Below, piece by piece: positions 37,920-49,865 of a stretch of DNA of 64,000 nt. Below the pieces are notes generated by a model, which did no database searches, had not been told where the DNA came from, and saw only the letters and a list, made by a program, of their open reading frames with translations. The DNA comes from Saxidomus purpurata (Eukaryota > Mollusca > Bivalvia > Venerida > Veneridae): NCBI GenBank assembly GCA_022818135.1, contig JAFMSR010000016.1, positions 6,106,448 through 6,170,447 of the forward strand. Reading direction: 5' to 3'. The position numbers were made by a program, and so were the translations under genes. Each line of letters begins with the position of its first letter. Position 1 is the stretch's first letter.

Positions 37920-40900
37920 GTGTTTTTGGTGTATTTTGCAGCGTTACTAAAATCGGGCCATACACTAATCTATGGTATCCATTTTTCGCGTTTTTCTTTC
38001 CGTTCATTTATCACAAAGTTACTAATGAAATATCTGTCGTAGTTTGAAATACTAAGTAGTGTATATTCATTTTTTCTAAAAATAACTCAGGAAAACAGTT
38101 GTAGATCAACTTGCTATCCGGAATGCCCCGGCTTAAACGATGTTTTTCGAGATCAGTTTTCAAAGTAGCTAGACGGTTTTATGTAACTGATTTTGCGCTA
38201 GAGGTACAGTTTAAATTGTCGCTGATACAAAATGTATAGCATTATACAAAATCTGAACAGATGTAAAATTGAAAAGTACACTGTGCCATGTATTAGACAG
38301 AAAGCAGTCTTAAGTTTTTGGTATATTTTGCCTTTTTTTGCAGAGTGTTACCCAAATGCGACTCTGAAAGTGGAGAACCCAGGTTCATTCCCGTCCGTGT
38401 TCGCCTGTAATAGCGTCAAAGCTTGCACGACAAAGTGGTCAGCAAGAAAATCCCACGTCTTTATAAGCGACTGCGAAATGGTAAGCAGCTTTACGTTATT
38501 TTTTTCGCGAAACTTGTACGTAACTTATTTGGTATTCACATTTTATACTATGAACTAAAAATTGTGTTTTATGTTACAATGTATGCGATTGTTACACACC
38601 CGAAGGATGTTGTTATGACGCTGGTCGTCCGTCTGTCCCCGTCCGTCCATTCGTCCGTCCGGTCGTTCGTTAGCAATTTATGTCCGGAGTATATAGAGAT
38701 CTGTCACATTTGTGATGCAATTTCAATCAAACTTTGTGGTATATGTTTTCGAAATATTTTGATACTATTCAGGATGATGAGATACTGCTATTCTTCAGTA
38801 ATTTATCTCCAAGCGCTGTTGGGGTTATAGGAGGTACTGACAGGGGAAATACAACTTTTATCATCAACTGTGTCCAAATACCGAAAAGCGGCGAGTTCAC
38901 AACTGTCAGAGTTTCTTTTGAAGCAAGGTAATGTGCAACTTATTTTCATCCTTATTATACCCCCACTAAACGGAGTTTGGGGGGGGGGGGGGTATATAGG
39001 AGTGAGCTTGTCGGTTGGTCGGTCGGTCGGTCGGTCTGTTGGTTTTATGGTTTCCGGATGATAACTCATGAACGACTTGACCGATTTAAATAATATTTGG
39101 TACACAGGTGCAACATAAAAAAATACAGGTCAAGTTCGACTTTGGAGTCAGTAGGTCAAAGGTCAAGGTCACAGTGACCCTGAACAGTAAAACAGTTTCC
39201 GGATGATTACTCATGAACGACTGGACCAATTTAAATAAGTTTTGGTACACATCGCTGTAACATCATGAAATACAGGTCAAGTTTGACTTTGGGGTCAGTA
39301 GGCCAAAGGTCAAGGTCACAGTGACCTTGAACAGTAAAACGGTTTCCGGATGGTAACTCATGAACGACTTGACCGATTTAAATAATTTTTGGTACACAGG
39401 TGCATCATCAGAAAATACAGGTCAAGTTCGACTTTGGGGTCAGTAGGTCAAAGGTCAAGGTCACAGTGACCCTGAACAGTAAAACGGTTTCCGGATGATA
39501 ACTCATGAAAGACTTGACCGATTTAAATAATTTTTGGGGTACACAGGTGTTACATCATGAAATACAGGTCAAGTTTGACTTTGAGGTCTGTAGGTCAAGG
39601 TCACAGTGACTCGGAATAGTAAAATGGTTTCGGATGATAACTCCTGAACGACTTGACCGATTTATAATATTTTTTGTACACAGCTGTAACATCATGAAAT
39701 ACAGGTCAAGTTCAACTTTTGGGGTCAGTAGGCCAAAGGTCAAGGTCACAGTGATCCTGAACAGTAAAACGGTTTCCGGATGATAACTCATGAAAGGCTT
39801 GACCTATTGAAATAATTTTGGTACACAGGTGTAACATCATGAAATACAGGTCAGGTTTGACTTTGAGGTCTGTAGGTCAAGGTCACATGACTCGGAACAG
39901 TTAAACGGTTTCCGGATGATAACTTAAGAACGCTTGGGGCAGGATCATGAAATTTGATAGGGAGGTTAGTGATATTAACATGTTTGAAATAAACCTATTA
40001 AATTTAATAATAATCCATACTTTCCAACCTTACATATTTTGTGTGCTATTAAAACAATACATTTACACAACTTATTGTATAATAACTGAAATGTATGTCC
40101 TTGTGGCCATTCCTTTCTTATGGTTGCCATACTTCTGTGACAAAGCTGTATTGTGGGGGTATAATTCGTCACTCTTGTGACAGTTCTAACTTCAAACGAG
40201 ATCAGGTAACTCTCGATATTAAAAGCTTACTGTGCATGCCATTTTTGTGTTCTAGATTGTTAATATTCCGCCTGACCGTGGGATGTCTCCCGTACATAAC
40301 CCAAACTACTTGAGATCGGCTGTTATGATGTCATTGAATGTGTTTTTCTTTACAGACTCGGTCTTGATTTATCAAACTTTCCTCACGTTGCTATTTCCTC
40401 CAATGTGTATGAAGATGTTTTAAGCAAAACTTTGGCCACAGAAGTTCCGGTAGGGACACCATTGTTTTGGGTAATGGAAACTGAATTAGGTAAGTTTAAC
40501 AACATAGATCCCGTTTAAACCAGTCTCGATGTATTAGTATGGCTGTATGGGAATTAAAACGAGTAACTTTACATTTTATTTTATTTCGTATCTAGGGGTT
40601 AACGCTTTTTACGGTTATTTAACAGGCATGCAGTTTACTTAACCATCTTTCCTGTGAAGGACCTGTTCTTGGACCCTATTTTCCGTAACAAACTGCCGGC
40701 TTACTTATATTAAAAGACGTAGTTGCAGGGCTCGAACCCATGACCTTCAATCAGTGAGAGGTTAAAGTCATTTCAAGCAAGCGACTCTAACCACTCGACT
40801 ACGAAGGCAGTATTCTTTTTTTTATCATTTTGTCAAGGCAGCTCTGGTCACACGCTTCTGAAAATAAAATGAAACTCAAGATCTTCAGGCGTTTAGTTGG

Positions 40901-43900
40901 CAAACGCTCTGAAAATGTCATCAAACTGAGGTATTCGCTTGTTAAACACAACACTGAATAAATATTTTTTTAAACAACGCGCGAACCTGCTTTGCATCGT
41001 GATTTCCGACGTCTCGTTAACGTCTGTTATGGTTTAGGTTTTTAGTCAAAATTAAAAGTCCCAATAAATTGCCACGGAAATTTCTAAAAGTATGGTAAGC
41101 AGAATGTAGTAGAATTTTAATCAAAGACCCTCAAACCGACATTTTATTCGTTTACATTGCAGACGACTTCGACCTGAGACCAGACGAGTGCTGGGTGTAT
41201 CGAGGGAAAACAGTGTTAGATAATTCCCCAAGGAAATACTTGATAAAAGATGGGTCAGTAATAAATATTACAATTGTTTACGTTTAGCGATTTAAAACAC
41301 AGAAATATATGTGTTTTCATATTAAAGAAAAAAAATACACGGTTGTCTAGAGTTAAATAAGAGGGCCCTGATGGCTGTATATCGCTCACCTGAGTACCAT
41401 TGCACTTTTAAAGTAGGTCAAAATGTCATAATCAAAGTCGGTCATATTAATGTTCTAAATTAGTTTCCAAAACTGCACAAAAGGTCTATTTTCATCTACC
41501 TAGCTTGAAAAAAACAAATCAAAGGTCAAGGTCACCCAAGGGCAAAGTTGAAATCTGCGTTCAAAACTGTACGTATAGTTCACATGTCATTGTAACAGTT
41601 GTAGCCTCAAACGGCAAGTAGATCAGTATGTCAAGGTTAATGTCGAATCTACATGCATAACCGTTTTCTTTGTCCAAATTTCATAAATGAGCTACCAAAA
41701 CGGAACGCAGGTCAGTAGATCAAGGTCAGCCAAGGTCAAAGTTGAAATATACGTGCAAAACTATTCATAGCTCAAATTCCATTGCTGTAGCTTCACAAAA
41801 AGAAAGTAGGTCAGTAGGTCAAGGTCTGCCAATGCCGAAGATGATATCTACATGGTAAACTGTATACTTTTATTGTTGTAGTTTTAGAAGCAGAAAGTAG
41901 GTCAAGGTCTAGGCCAGCCAATGTCAAAGTTGAATTTCTTTGTCCAAATGTGATTGCAGAAACTTCAAAAACTTAACGCAGGTCAGAAGATCAAAGTCAG
42001 CCAATGTCAAAGTTGAAATATGTATGCAAAGCTATCCATATAGTTCTATTGTTGTAACTTCAAAAAGAGAAAATAGATCAAGTTCTGTCAATGCCGAAGT
42101 TGATGTATACATGGAAAACTGTATACATTGTCCGAAATTTATTGATGTAGCTTCAAAGGCAGACAGAAAGTAGGTCAGTAGGTTAAGGTTAAGGTCAGCC
42201 AATGTCAAAGTTGAAATCAGCATGCAAACTACGCATATATTTGAAATTGCGTTGCCGTAGCTTAAAAAAGTAGAGGTCAAGACCAACCTCACTATCTGGT
42301 TTGAAGATCAAAGGCTTAATAGTCCTCCAGTTACTGAACATAATAGATCTGACCTTGACCTTTGACCCAGTGACCAAAATATCAATAGAGGTCACCTACT
42401 GGTTAAAATCAACCTGTCCAGAAAGTCTGAGGATCATAATGCCCAGTGGTTCTCGAGTAGTTTAACCTTGTTATCGTATGGGCGTGGACAATTTTGACCC
42501 GCGGGACATAGGGTGAACAATTTTCGTAGATGACCACCAGGTAAAGCTATATTTTGTGGACGCAGTTTTAGACAATAATATTTTGCTCTATCTCTACATA
42601 CAGAAAAGCGACCGCCAGGCCGTGTTTAATTTTGACCCCAGGGCCATGATTTGACCTAACATTGTAGAAACTTACAAGAAAGTATTACATACCAAATATC
42701 TAAGGTACATGCCTTTTGGTTTAGGAGTGACCCCGTTCAGGGTCAGTTTTGACCATGGGAACATTATTTGAACAAACTTGGTAGAGGTCCACTTAACAAT
42801 GTTATATCCTGAATATCTAAGCTCTAAGCCTTGTAGTTTTGCAATAGAAGATCTTTACAAGTCCGTGTAAAGCAAGGGACCACTGGGGTCAATTTTGACT
42901 CCAGTGGCATAATTTGAATAAACCGTGTTAAGAGGACCACTAGACAATGTTACATACAAAATATTTAAGATATATCGCCTTGTGATTCAGAAAAGATTTT
43001 CAGAAGTTTTTTTTTCTATTTTTAGCTCTGGTAGCTATATTATTCAGTCAATCGAAACCATTAATTTTGAACACGTTTAAGAAAACGTCTGCCAAGTTTG
43101 ATGAAATTCCATGGAATGGTTTATGAGAAGAAGACATTTGACGTCATTCGAACGACGTACGTTGGACATTGCTCACTCAGGGTAGCTAAAACCTAAATAC
43201 CAACTTGGCATATACATTGAAGATCATATGGTTATATCATTAAATTCTGCAACACGGTTGTCTGCATGATGTTAGAATCTTAAGAGACTTTCTCCAAATG
43301 GTTATCCTTGAATTATTGTACAGCGAAAATTGTTGCTTGCAGCGTTATCTGTTTTATCATTTTTAAATTAACAGATGCTCTTTAACAAAAGACTTGGTAC
43401 AAGATTTTCAATATTATAAGCCTGAAATCGGAACTATGGTTTGGACAGTACTGAGCTCCTTCCGGTTCTATGGCTCCGAATTTGTAACCATGCAGTGTAG
43501 AGTTCGAGTGTGCCTGAGACCCTCGACTGCCTGCAGAATAGTGAGTATCATGAATAATATTAACACGCTGAGATTCTACAACATAGGCGGGTCTGTGTCT
43601 CAGTTGGGAAAGTTCCATTATATGTTGATATCATAACCATTTCCACTGACCAATCGTCTCGATCTAGTGTTATCAAGCCTCGCTCAGGTAGTATGCATGG
43701 CCTCGTTCTGGTTTGTTTTGGCCTCGTTCTTAATTGACTCCAATATTCTCCTTCTTGTAGAGCATATTAGATGATTAACACTGCCTTTGAGTTGTTTAAA
43801 ATGTCCCAGGGCTTATGTTTTCTGTTGTTGTATTGCCGAGCGAAAAAAAAGCTTATCTTTTTTCTATAGGATTGTTCGGACAAAAAGAGACGACGTCGTA

Positions 43901-44605
43901 TGAATCACAGTGGAGACGGACAAGTTGACAACAGCACCGGTGATTTGATTGAAAGTAGAAAGACTGAAAAATTTAGGGTGATAACAAACAATGTTCGAGT
44001 TGTAGAATATGTAGAGTCTAGTGTAAAATGTACAAGAACGTCCGAGTCAACATGTTTTGGTGAGTTCGAGTTAGTTTATCTTAATTTGGTATAGTTTAGT
44101 ATATTTAAAGCTCATTTGTCATAGTCAATTCTGAACGAGGCCAAAAACAAACCAGAACGAGGCCATGCATCCTACCAGAGCGAGGCTGGATTAGTATTAC
44201 CAGATCGAGGCAAATTCCTGGAGAAAACATAGTGTTGTTGATATCTTCACATAATTGTCCGTGATGATGATTGGTCAGTTATGTATGCATTTGAACACGC
44301 CACATGTATCAGTCCGTCGTTTATCCAGCGAGGCTCTGTATAACTTTGTCTTTCATAGCGGATTGTGAAATAACTCCATTGAATTATCATTCAAATTATT
44401 CCGATCTGCCTTTTAGTATGAAATAAATAGAGAAAAAAAAGGTGACACTTATTTTTCTGTCAATTAATATTCCGTTCGAATAATTCAATTTTAACTTACT
44501 TGTGAACGAATATGAAAAGTACGATTGTTTCATTGTTATACTTTATTTTCAGAAATGGAGTTTGTTTGGCTATTTATGGTGTGGATTGTGTTGAAGATAT
44601 TTTGA
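37832..44605 (+). CDS. Secreted ZP-domain protein B, 8 exons, 337 aa
   Basis: Exons: 37832-37919, 38344-38480, 38773-38927, 40356-40489, 41163-41253, 43375-43540, 43870-44059 and 44553-44605, together 1014 nt. Intron phases are 1-0-2-1-2-0-1, as in gene A; exons 1 (88 nt) and 5 (91 nt) have the same length in both. Exon 1 gives a weakly hydrophobic signal peptide. ZP-N cysteines fall at 31, 51 or 57, 73 and 108 (one extra). ZP-C cysteines are at 181, 203, 243, 248, 255 and 259, including CRVRVCLRPSTAC. The polybasic site KKRRRR follows at 262-267. A 50-residue linker with two more cysteines (311, 319) leads to a hydrophobic end (FVWLFMVWIVLKIF) with no cytoplasmic tail. The product is probably an extracellular ZP polymer subunit, cut at the polybasic site. 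Exon 1 is the least certain part: its donor is G|GTGTTT, and it was chosen because length and phase match gene A. Confidence 0.87.
39050..39935. repeat. ~145-bp tandem array with GGTCACAGTGACC motifs, ZP gene B intron 3
   Basis: Six to seven units of 'GGTTTCCGGATGATAACTCA', 'TGAACGACTTGACCGATTTA', 'CATCATGAAATACAGGTCAA' and 'GTAGGTCAAAGGTCAAGGTC'. The palindrome GGTCACAGTGACC is exact at 39167-39179, 39314-39326 and 39459-39471 and decayed in later units. It is preceded by a run of 14 G (38979-38992) and (GGTC)n. Confidence 0.9.
40716..40808 (-). mobile_element. tRNA-headed SINE (Ser-like arm), in ZP gene B intron
   Basis: The minus strand shows GTAGTCGAGTGGTTAGAG (box A), a long variable region and GGGTTCGAGCCC (box B), with CTACG closing. 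The shape suggests a tRNA with a long variable arm. A relative lies at 60072-60135. Intron 4 of gene B. Confidence 0.65.
41355..42480. repeat. Inverted member of the GGTGAGCGATATAGGG family with GGTCAGCCAATGTCAAAG units
   Basis: Starts GAGGGCCCTGATGGCTGTAT then ATCGCTCACCTGAG. Five or so units with 'AAGTAGGTCAGTAGGTCAAG' and 'GTCAGCCAATGTCAAAGTTG', then CAACCTC/CAAGTTT-type sequence near 42290-42430. Lies in intron 5 of ZP gene B. Confidence 0.75.
42480..43374. repeat. Diverged low-copy repeat, rest of ZP gene B intron 5
   Basis: Loose units of about 130 bp with 'CAATTTTGACC..GGG', 'GGTAGAGGACCACTAGACAA' and 'TGTTACATACCAAATATCTA' mark an old tandem array to about 42970. The remainder is AT-rich with nothing recognised. 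Confidence 0.5.
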
Positions 44606-44645
44606 CATGCACCATTAAGGGGCACCATTTTATTATTTAATGCAC

Positions 44646-45090
44646 TTTTGTGATATCCTCTATTTGAACAGGGGATATCACCAATTCGAAAAGGTGACAT
44701 CACCTATTACGTCCATGAATACACGATGTCATCCTGAATAGGTGAAGTCATGTATTTCCATTCAACTGGTAATATCACGTATTCGAAATGGTGACATCAC
44801 CTGTTTTAGTTAGTGATATCACTTTTAAGAATTGGTGATATCATCATTTCGAAAAGGTGATATCACCCATTAAAGATAAAGTGTTTTAAATGACTAGCTA
44901 CTCCCTTGTGAAATGAAATTATTCTTATTGGTGACCATCTGTTCGAATTAGTGATATCACCTATTCAAAATAGTGATATTATGTGTTCCCTTTGAATAGG
45001 TGATATCACCTATATGAATTTGTGATAACACATATTCTAATTGGTGGTATCACTAAATCAAATAGGTGATATCACAAAAATTCATTAAGT
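44646..45090. repeat. Cluster of palindromic GGTGATATCACC motifs
   Basis: Some fifteen full or partial copies of the 12-bp palindrome GGTGATATCACC or variants (GGTGACATCACC, TAGTGATATCACT) lie at irregular ~25-40 bp steps. They are often followed by TATTCGAA or AATTCGAA. The block starts about 40 bp after the ZP gene B stop. It has no coding frame. Confidence 0.85.
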
Positions 45091-46329
45091 AGTAATCAGG
45101 CACCACATAAAAACCGACTTCTTTCTAAATACAGATAGACTGACCTCGATATTCTTAAAGATCGATATCATTTTCGTTAAGATCAGCATCGTTTTGGTTC
45201 ACACGCGCTGTGCACCCAGTGTTTTCTAAGGACACATTACCAATCTGTTTCTCTTGATTTTGCCTATTAAAGACAGTTTAAAGATGTCTTTATGTAAAGG
45301 GAGTGTTATTGACCAGTTGTGTGTGCAGGTATATGCAAGATACATTTACTCTGCAAACGATTGCTGATCAGTCAGTCGCCCTGCCTTGAGCTAAGAGTTT
45401 GTGGCGGTAATCACTTGCAAAAGAGTTTGCAAAGACAGTTATCCTGAATTGTAGAGACATACTTTTGGAGCTTATCCGAGTTAGGCCGCCCTGAACTATT
45501 CTATTGCAGATGAGGTTTTTTTTGCGCGAACCACTTCAACTGATTTCGAAGAAAATATAATGACCATGAAGTGACAGCAAATTTTTGGGGCCTATTAATG
45601 AATGCACTTGGTTACATATACCAAGTATGTTCTGTATAAAAGGTTGCGTTAGCACTAAACCATTGCAGAGTTATGTCCCCTTACCTATGTTTATTCCATG
45701 CGGAGTTTTGGTTGTATTTGTCCCAATCCGCGGTTGTCTGGTATAACATTGAATCGTAGCAGAAAACAGACACATGTAACGCAAGTATCGAATGGTTAAT
45801 TATGTCCGTGATACATGGCAGGCACACAAGGCTTATCAGCCAGTTTTAAATCTGGCGGCGAACTAGTTTTTTCATTTTAAAACTGGACTATTGCTCGCTA
45901 ATGATATTTTAACAAAGCCGTATCTCTTTTACGAACTCAATATTGGCGATATTTTGAAGTGAGCTTGTATTTACAGTTTCTGCTCGTAGAATATATTGCA
46001 TTCTTTCTGGTGACGACTTGTCTTTGAAGACTTGAGGTCAATAATTATGAAACTTGGTATGTTAGTCACCTTGGTGACCTTCAACCATATCAGCCTAAAA
46101 TGTTTGCTCTAATACTGAGACAACCTGTGCTAATCGAAACCTTTAAGAGTCACTGTTTTGTCATGTTAACTAATCAAGAAAGCGCAGTATAGGCGACAAC
46201 AAATAAAACTTGTTCTTCTCAGTTTAATAGAAAGATGCTCTTTCAGCTTCTTCTCATTGTCAGTTGGTTAGTTATGAACCTAGGCTCGTGACCTAGCTTA
46301 GGACCCTGGCTATGATTATGCCATTTTTG
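45091..46329. other. Intergenic, nothing recognised
   Basis: Between the palindrome cluster and the GTCGCCC element. Mixed composition, no frames of note, no clear repeat structure. Confidence 0.45.
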
Positions 46330-46600
46330 TGTCGCCCTTTTGGAGAAAAGGCGATACATAGGGATCGCTTTGTCCATCAATTCCTTGGTACGTCACCAAA
46401 ACTTAACGTTGGCTATAACTTTGCCATTTTTTAAGATTTCTTCATCAATTTTTGGAATTGTGCTGCCTATGACAAAAGCGTCGTGATACTGTCAAATTGT
46501 GTAGGTCAATGTCATATTGACAGAGTTATACCTTTTTTGTACTTAGATTTTATCACGAAATTATTGGTAATTCTGACAGTGTAAGTGGGCGACATAAGTG
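46330..46600. repeat. GTCGCCCTTTTGGAG element
   Basis: Ends look inverted: GTGTCGCCC at the left and GGGCGACATAAG at the right (46585-46597). It includes 'GGTTGGCTATAACTTTGCCA'. Non-coding; probably a small dispersed repeat. Confidence 0.45.
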
Positions 46601-47099
46601 TTCTATTGATAACTCCCATATTATTTGCAAGGCGGCTCCGTAAGAGCTATATGACCCAATAATTATATACATACAGTCAAATCTGTGAACAAATACCACT
46701 GTTGGGAAGCTACAAATCTATTATTTGTTTGCAGGTGGTCATTGTTCACAGGTGTTTCTGTTACAGATGTTATTTTTTCTGAGGTGGTTATTAACACAAG
46801 TTTGACTACTTGGCGTCTTAAAATGTTTGTTCTCTAGCTTTGTCTGTTGTACTCAAGTACATCCTGAGCTAAAAATACCAACTCTTTGAGACTCTAACCC
46901 CACTTAATGTCTAAAATGGCCTTTCTAAAGAGAAAACTATCCGGTGACACTTATAGGCTTTTGTATACCAGAAATTATGCACTTTACCAATACGTTTAAA
47001 TTGCATATAGTTAAAGGACAATTATGGGAAAGGAATGTATGATACAGAAGCAACTCTTTCTTTAAGAATTGTTGAATTAAGAACCTTAATATTAACATT

Positions 47100-48140
47100 T
47101 TAGCGGACAAATTACTTACAAGGGGAGTTATTGTTGATGCCTGGTGTTCGTCGTCTGTTTGTCATATGTCTGTCTGGCCACACTTAACCTTGTGTCTGCA
47201 ATGGAGGCTGTATTCTTTTACTGGATCTTCATGAAACTTGGTCAGAATGACTGCCTTGATAAAATCTAGATTTAGTTTGAATATGGGTCATCTGGAGTCA
47301 AAAACTAGGTCACCCGGTTAAATCATAGAAAAACCCTTGTATATGCAATAAAAGTTGCATTCATTAAACTTAGACAGTATAATTTCCTTGATACAATTGA
47401 GGTCCAGTTCGAATATAGGATATCTGAGTTCAAAAACTAAGTCACGAGGTCAAATCATAGAAAACCCTTGTGTATGTAATACAGCTTGCATTTTTCATTG
47501 TATCTTCATGAAACTTGTTCAGAATGACAGCCTTGATAAATTTTGAATCGAGTTTGAACAAGGGTCATCAGGGGAAGAAACTAGGTCGCGGGGTCAAATC
47601 ATAGAAAACCCTAGTTTATGCAATAAAAGTTGCATTTTTCATTGAATATTCAAGAAACTTGGTAAGAATGATTACCTTGATGAAATATAGGACTTTGAAT
47701 ATGAATCATCTGGAGTCACAAAAACTAAGTCACGCGTTCAAATCATAGGAAAACCTTGTGTACGCAGTATAAGTTGCATTTTTTATTGGATCTTCATGAA
47801 ACTTGGCCAGTGATTAATGAAGTTTAGGTCGAGTTTGAATATGGGTCATCTGGGGTCAAAAACTAGGTCATCCGTTTAAAAACCCTGTGAATGCCATACA
47901 GGTGACATTTACATCCCAATCTTTATAAAAATTGGTTAGAATGTTGTCAAGTCTGAGGAAAATCTTGTTGGTACTCTAGAAATCACATTTTATAGCCACT
48001 CATCATGTTAATTGGTCAGAAGTTTTGTTTGCTAAGGTCAAACAGAACGTTTGTGTTTATGTTGAAGGGTTGAAGTCTGGTAACATATGGTCATAAGCAG
48101 GTCTTAGGTGAGCGATATAGGGTCATCTTGGTTCTCTTGT
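47100..48140. repeat. Second tandem-repeat element of the GGTGAGCGATATAGGG family
   Basis: Interior units match 18619-19640 (TCTTCATGAAACTTGGTCAG, GAATATGGGTCATCTGGGGT, GTCAAATCATAGAAAACCCT). It ends CTTAGGTGAGCGATATAGGG. No gene. Confidence 0.8.
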
Positions 48141-48497
48141 TATGTTAAAGTTTTACAAAAGTTTCGGTTAAACGTTGCTTCGGGGAACATTTCATTATTT
48201 CTAACAATATAACTGTGTTTAAACTGTTGTTAAGGTTTTCTTTTGTTTGTTTGTTGTTTGTTTATTCGTTTTATTGTGTTACTTGGCATGCTTCTGATTT
48301 TTACAAATCTATTTTAATATATGAAAAGAAGAAAAAATTGCATGTAAAATTCCGTAGTTATGTAAGATTCTTTAATTAAAATGTTTTAGTGATGTTTTAT
48401 CTCAATCGGGTTCCTTTGAATAAAGAACATTTTCAAACACCCTTGTCTATGACAATATTGGTGCAGTTTTTTTATTAGAGGAATTGACTCCAGTACT

Positions 48498-48530
48498 ATA
48501 GATAGATAGGTAGATAGATAGATAGATTTA
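48498..48530. repeat. (TAGA)n microsatellite at a LINE tail
   Basis: Six to eight tetramer units with one variant (TAGG), at the 3' end of the LINE fragment on the opposite strand. Probably the element's own tail. Confidence 0.85.
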
Positions 48531-49520
48531 TTCTGCAAAATAATCCATCATTACAATACAGTACATTTAAAACAAGTAATACTAGCACATACATAAAAAT
48601 ATCACAGAACCCCAAATCTTAATCTAAAAAAGAATATCACCAAAACAGATTAAGACCATAAAAAATTGGTACTTATTTACCATATCAGTCCAACACCAAA
48701 TAAGTGTTGTTTTTTTGTTTTTTTTTCATTTACTAGATTCCTCATTATTATTTGGAAACCACTCTGTAGACTGTAAGTATTGACTAGACTTTATGCCTGG
48801 AAAGCCCATGAAAGTCATCACGGGGTCCATGACTAGAACATGTTTACTTTTACATCAACACATACAAACAGACATTTACAGAGAATATAAAAAAATTTTA
48901 AAAATTGAAGGGCAAGGCCAAGACGGCAGCATATTGTAATTTGTATAGAAACTCAAGGCTAATAAACTAGACAGGAAGCTAAACCAGACTATCAGGTTCA
49001 TAATCCTGTCAAAAGTATTAGACTGAAATGGTTGAAGTACCGCATTAACAGGTGTCCACTATGCTTAGATCAATATCTACTAAGCTAATACCTTTTCACA
49101 CACCTTTTAAAACTGTAGTGTCCTTTTATAGACTGTATTTTCTCAGGAAGTGAATTCCATACTAAAATACTATTATAAAAAAAAGAATTGGCTGTTACCG
49201 AATTTATATATGGAGCATAAAAATTAGAACTATTTTTCCTTGTACCGTATGCATGTACGTCTGATTTCTTAATAAAATGCTCATTTAAATATTTTGGACA
49301 TTTACCATAATATACCTTATGTACATGGTTAAGGCTCAGCTGTTCGACTCGATCTTCAATTCGTAAGATACCAAGTTTTTGAAAATCCGTATCTGTAAGA
49401 GAAGTCGTAGCAGACACATTCATTATAAATCCGACAACTTTGTTTTGTGTTATCTGAAGCCTTGTTTTAATGGTTTTACTCAAACCATTATACCATGCAG
49501 AACAGGCATAGTCAAGTACA
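48498..49520 (-). mobile_element. LINE 3' fragment (CR1/L2-like C-terminus) with GATA-type tail
   Basis: A minus-strand frame at 49520-49085 reads LDYACSAWYNGLSKT, LGILRIEDRVEQLSL, HAYGTRK and SILVWNSLPEKIQS, then FKRCVKRY. This is the familiar C-terminal end of CR1/L2-type ORF2 proteins, downstream of the reverse transcriptase. About 550 bp of 3' untranslated sequence follow, ending in a (TAGA)n tract at 48498-48530, a usual tail for this class. The catalytic part is absent, so the copy is heavily 5' truncated. Confidence 0.82.
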
Positions 49521-49865
49521 TACTGCCTGTACTTCCTTTGATCATTTTAAGTGTCATTAAGTGTCGTGTTTTATTGACATTATGCATTTTATGTGTTACA
49601 TGTGTGTATGTTAGATCTACTTGTTTTTGTTACAGTTGTTTTTGATGTCATTACGTATAAATTATATATGAACTGTCAAAGCAGACAGAATATAAATATT
49701 TGTAAAGCTTCCCGTATTTCATCATCCATTCAGTGTAAATTTCACTGACCTGTATGTCTGTCAGTTCGCAGTTCCATCAAACGGCATGTGATTTGTGCCT
49801 TCGGAACAACTTCAACTTCTCTCAGTTATAAATTGATACCGAACAAACTTCACTTGATTAAATAT

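Noticed and set aside
38232..38558. 108-codon frame running into ZP gene B exon 2 without splicing
   Set aside because: A strong acceptor (TTTTTTTGCAG) lies at 38343, and the upstream part has no signal-like sequence with the right spacing; the paralogue supports a separate 88-nt exon.
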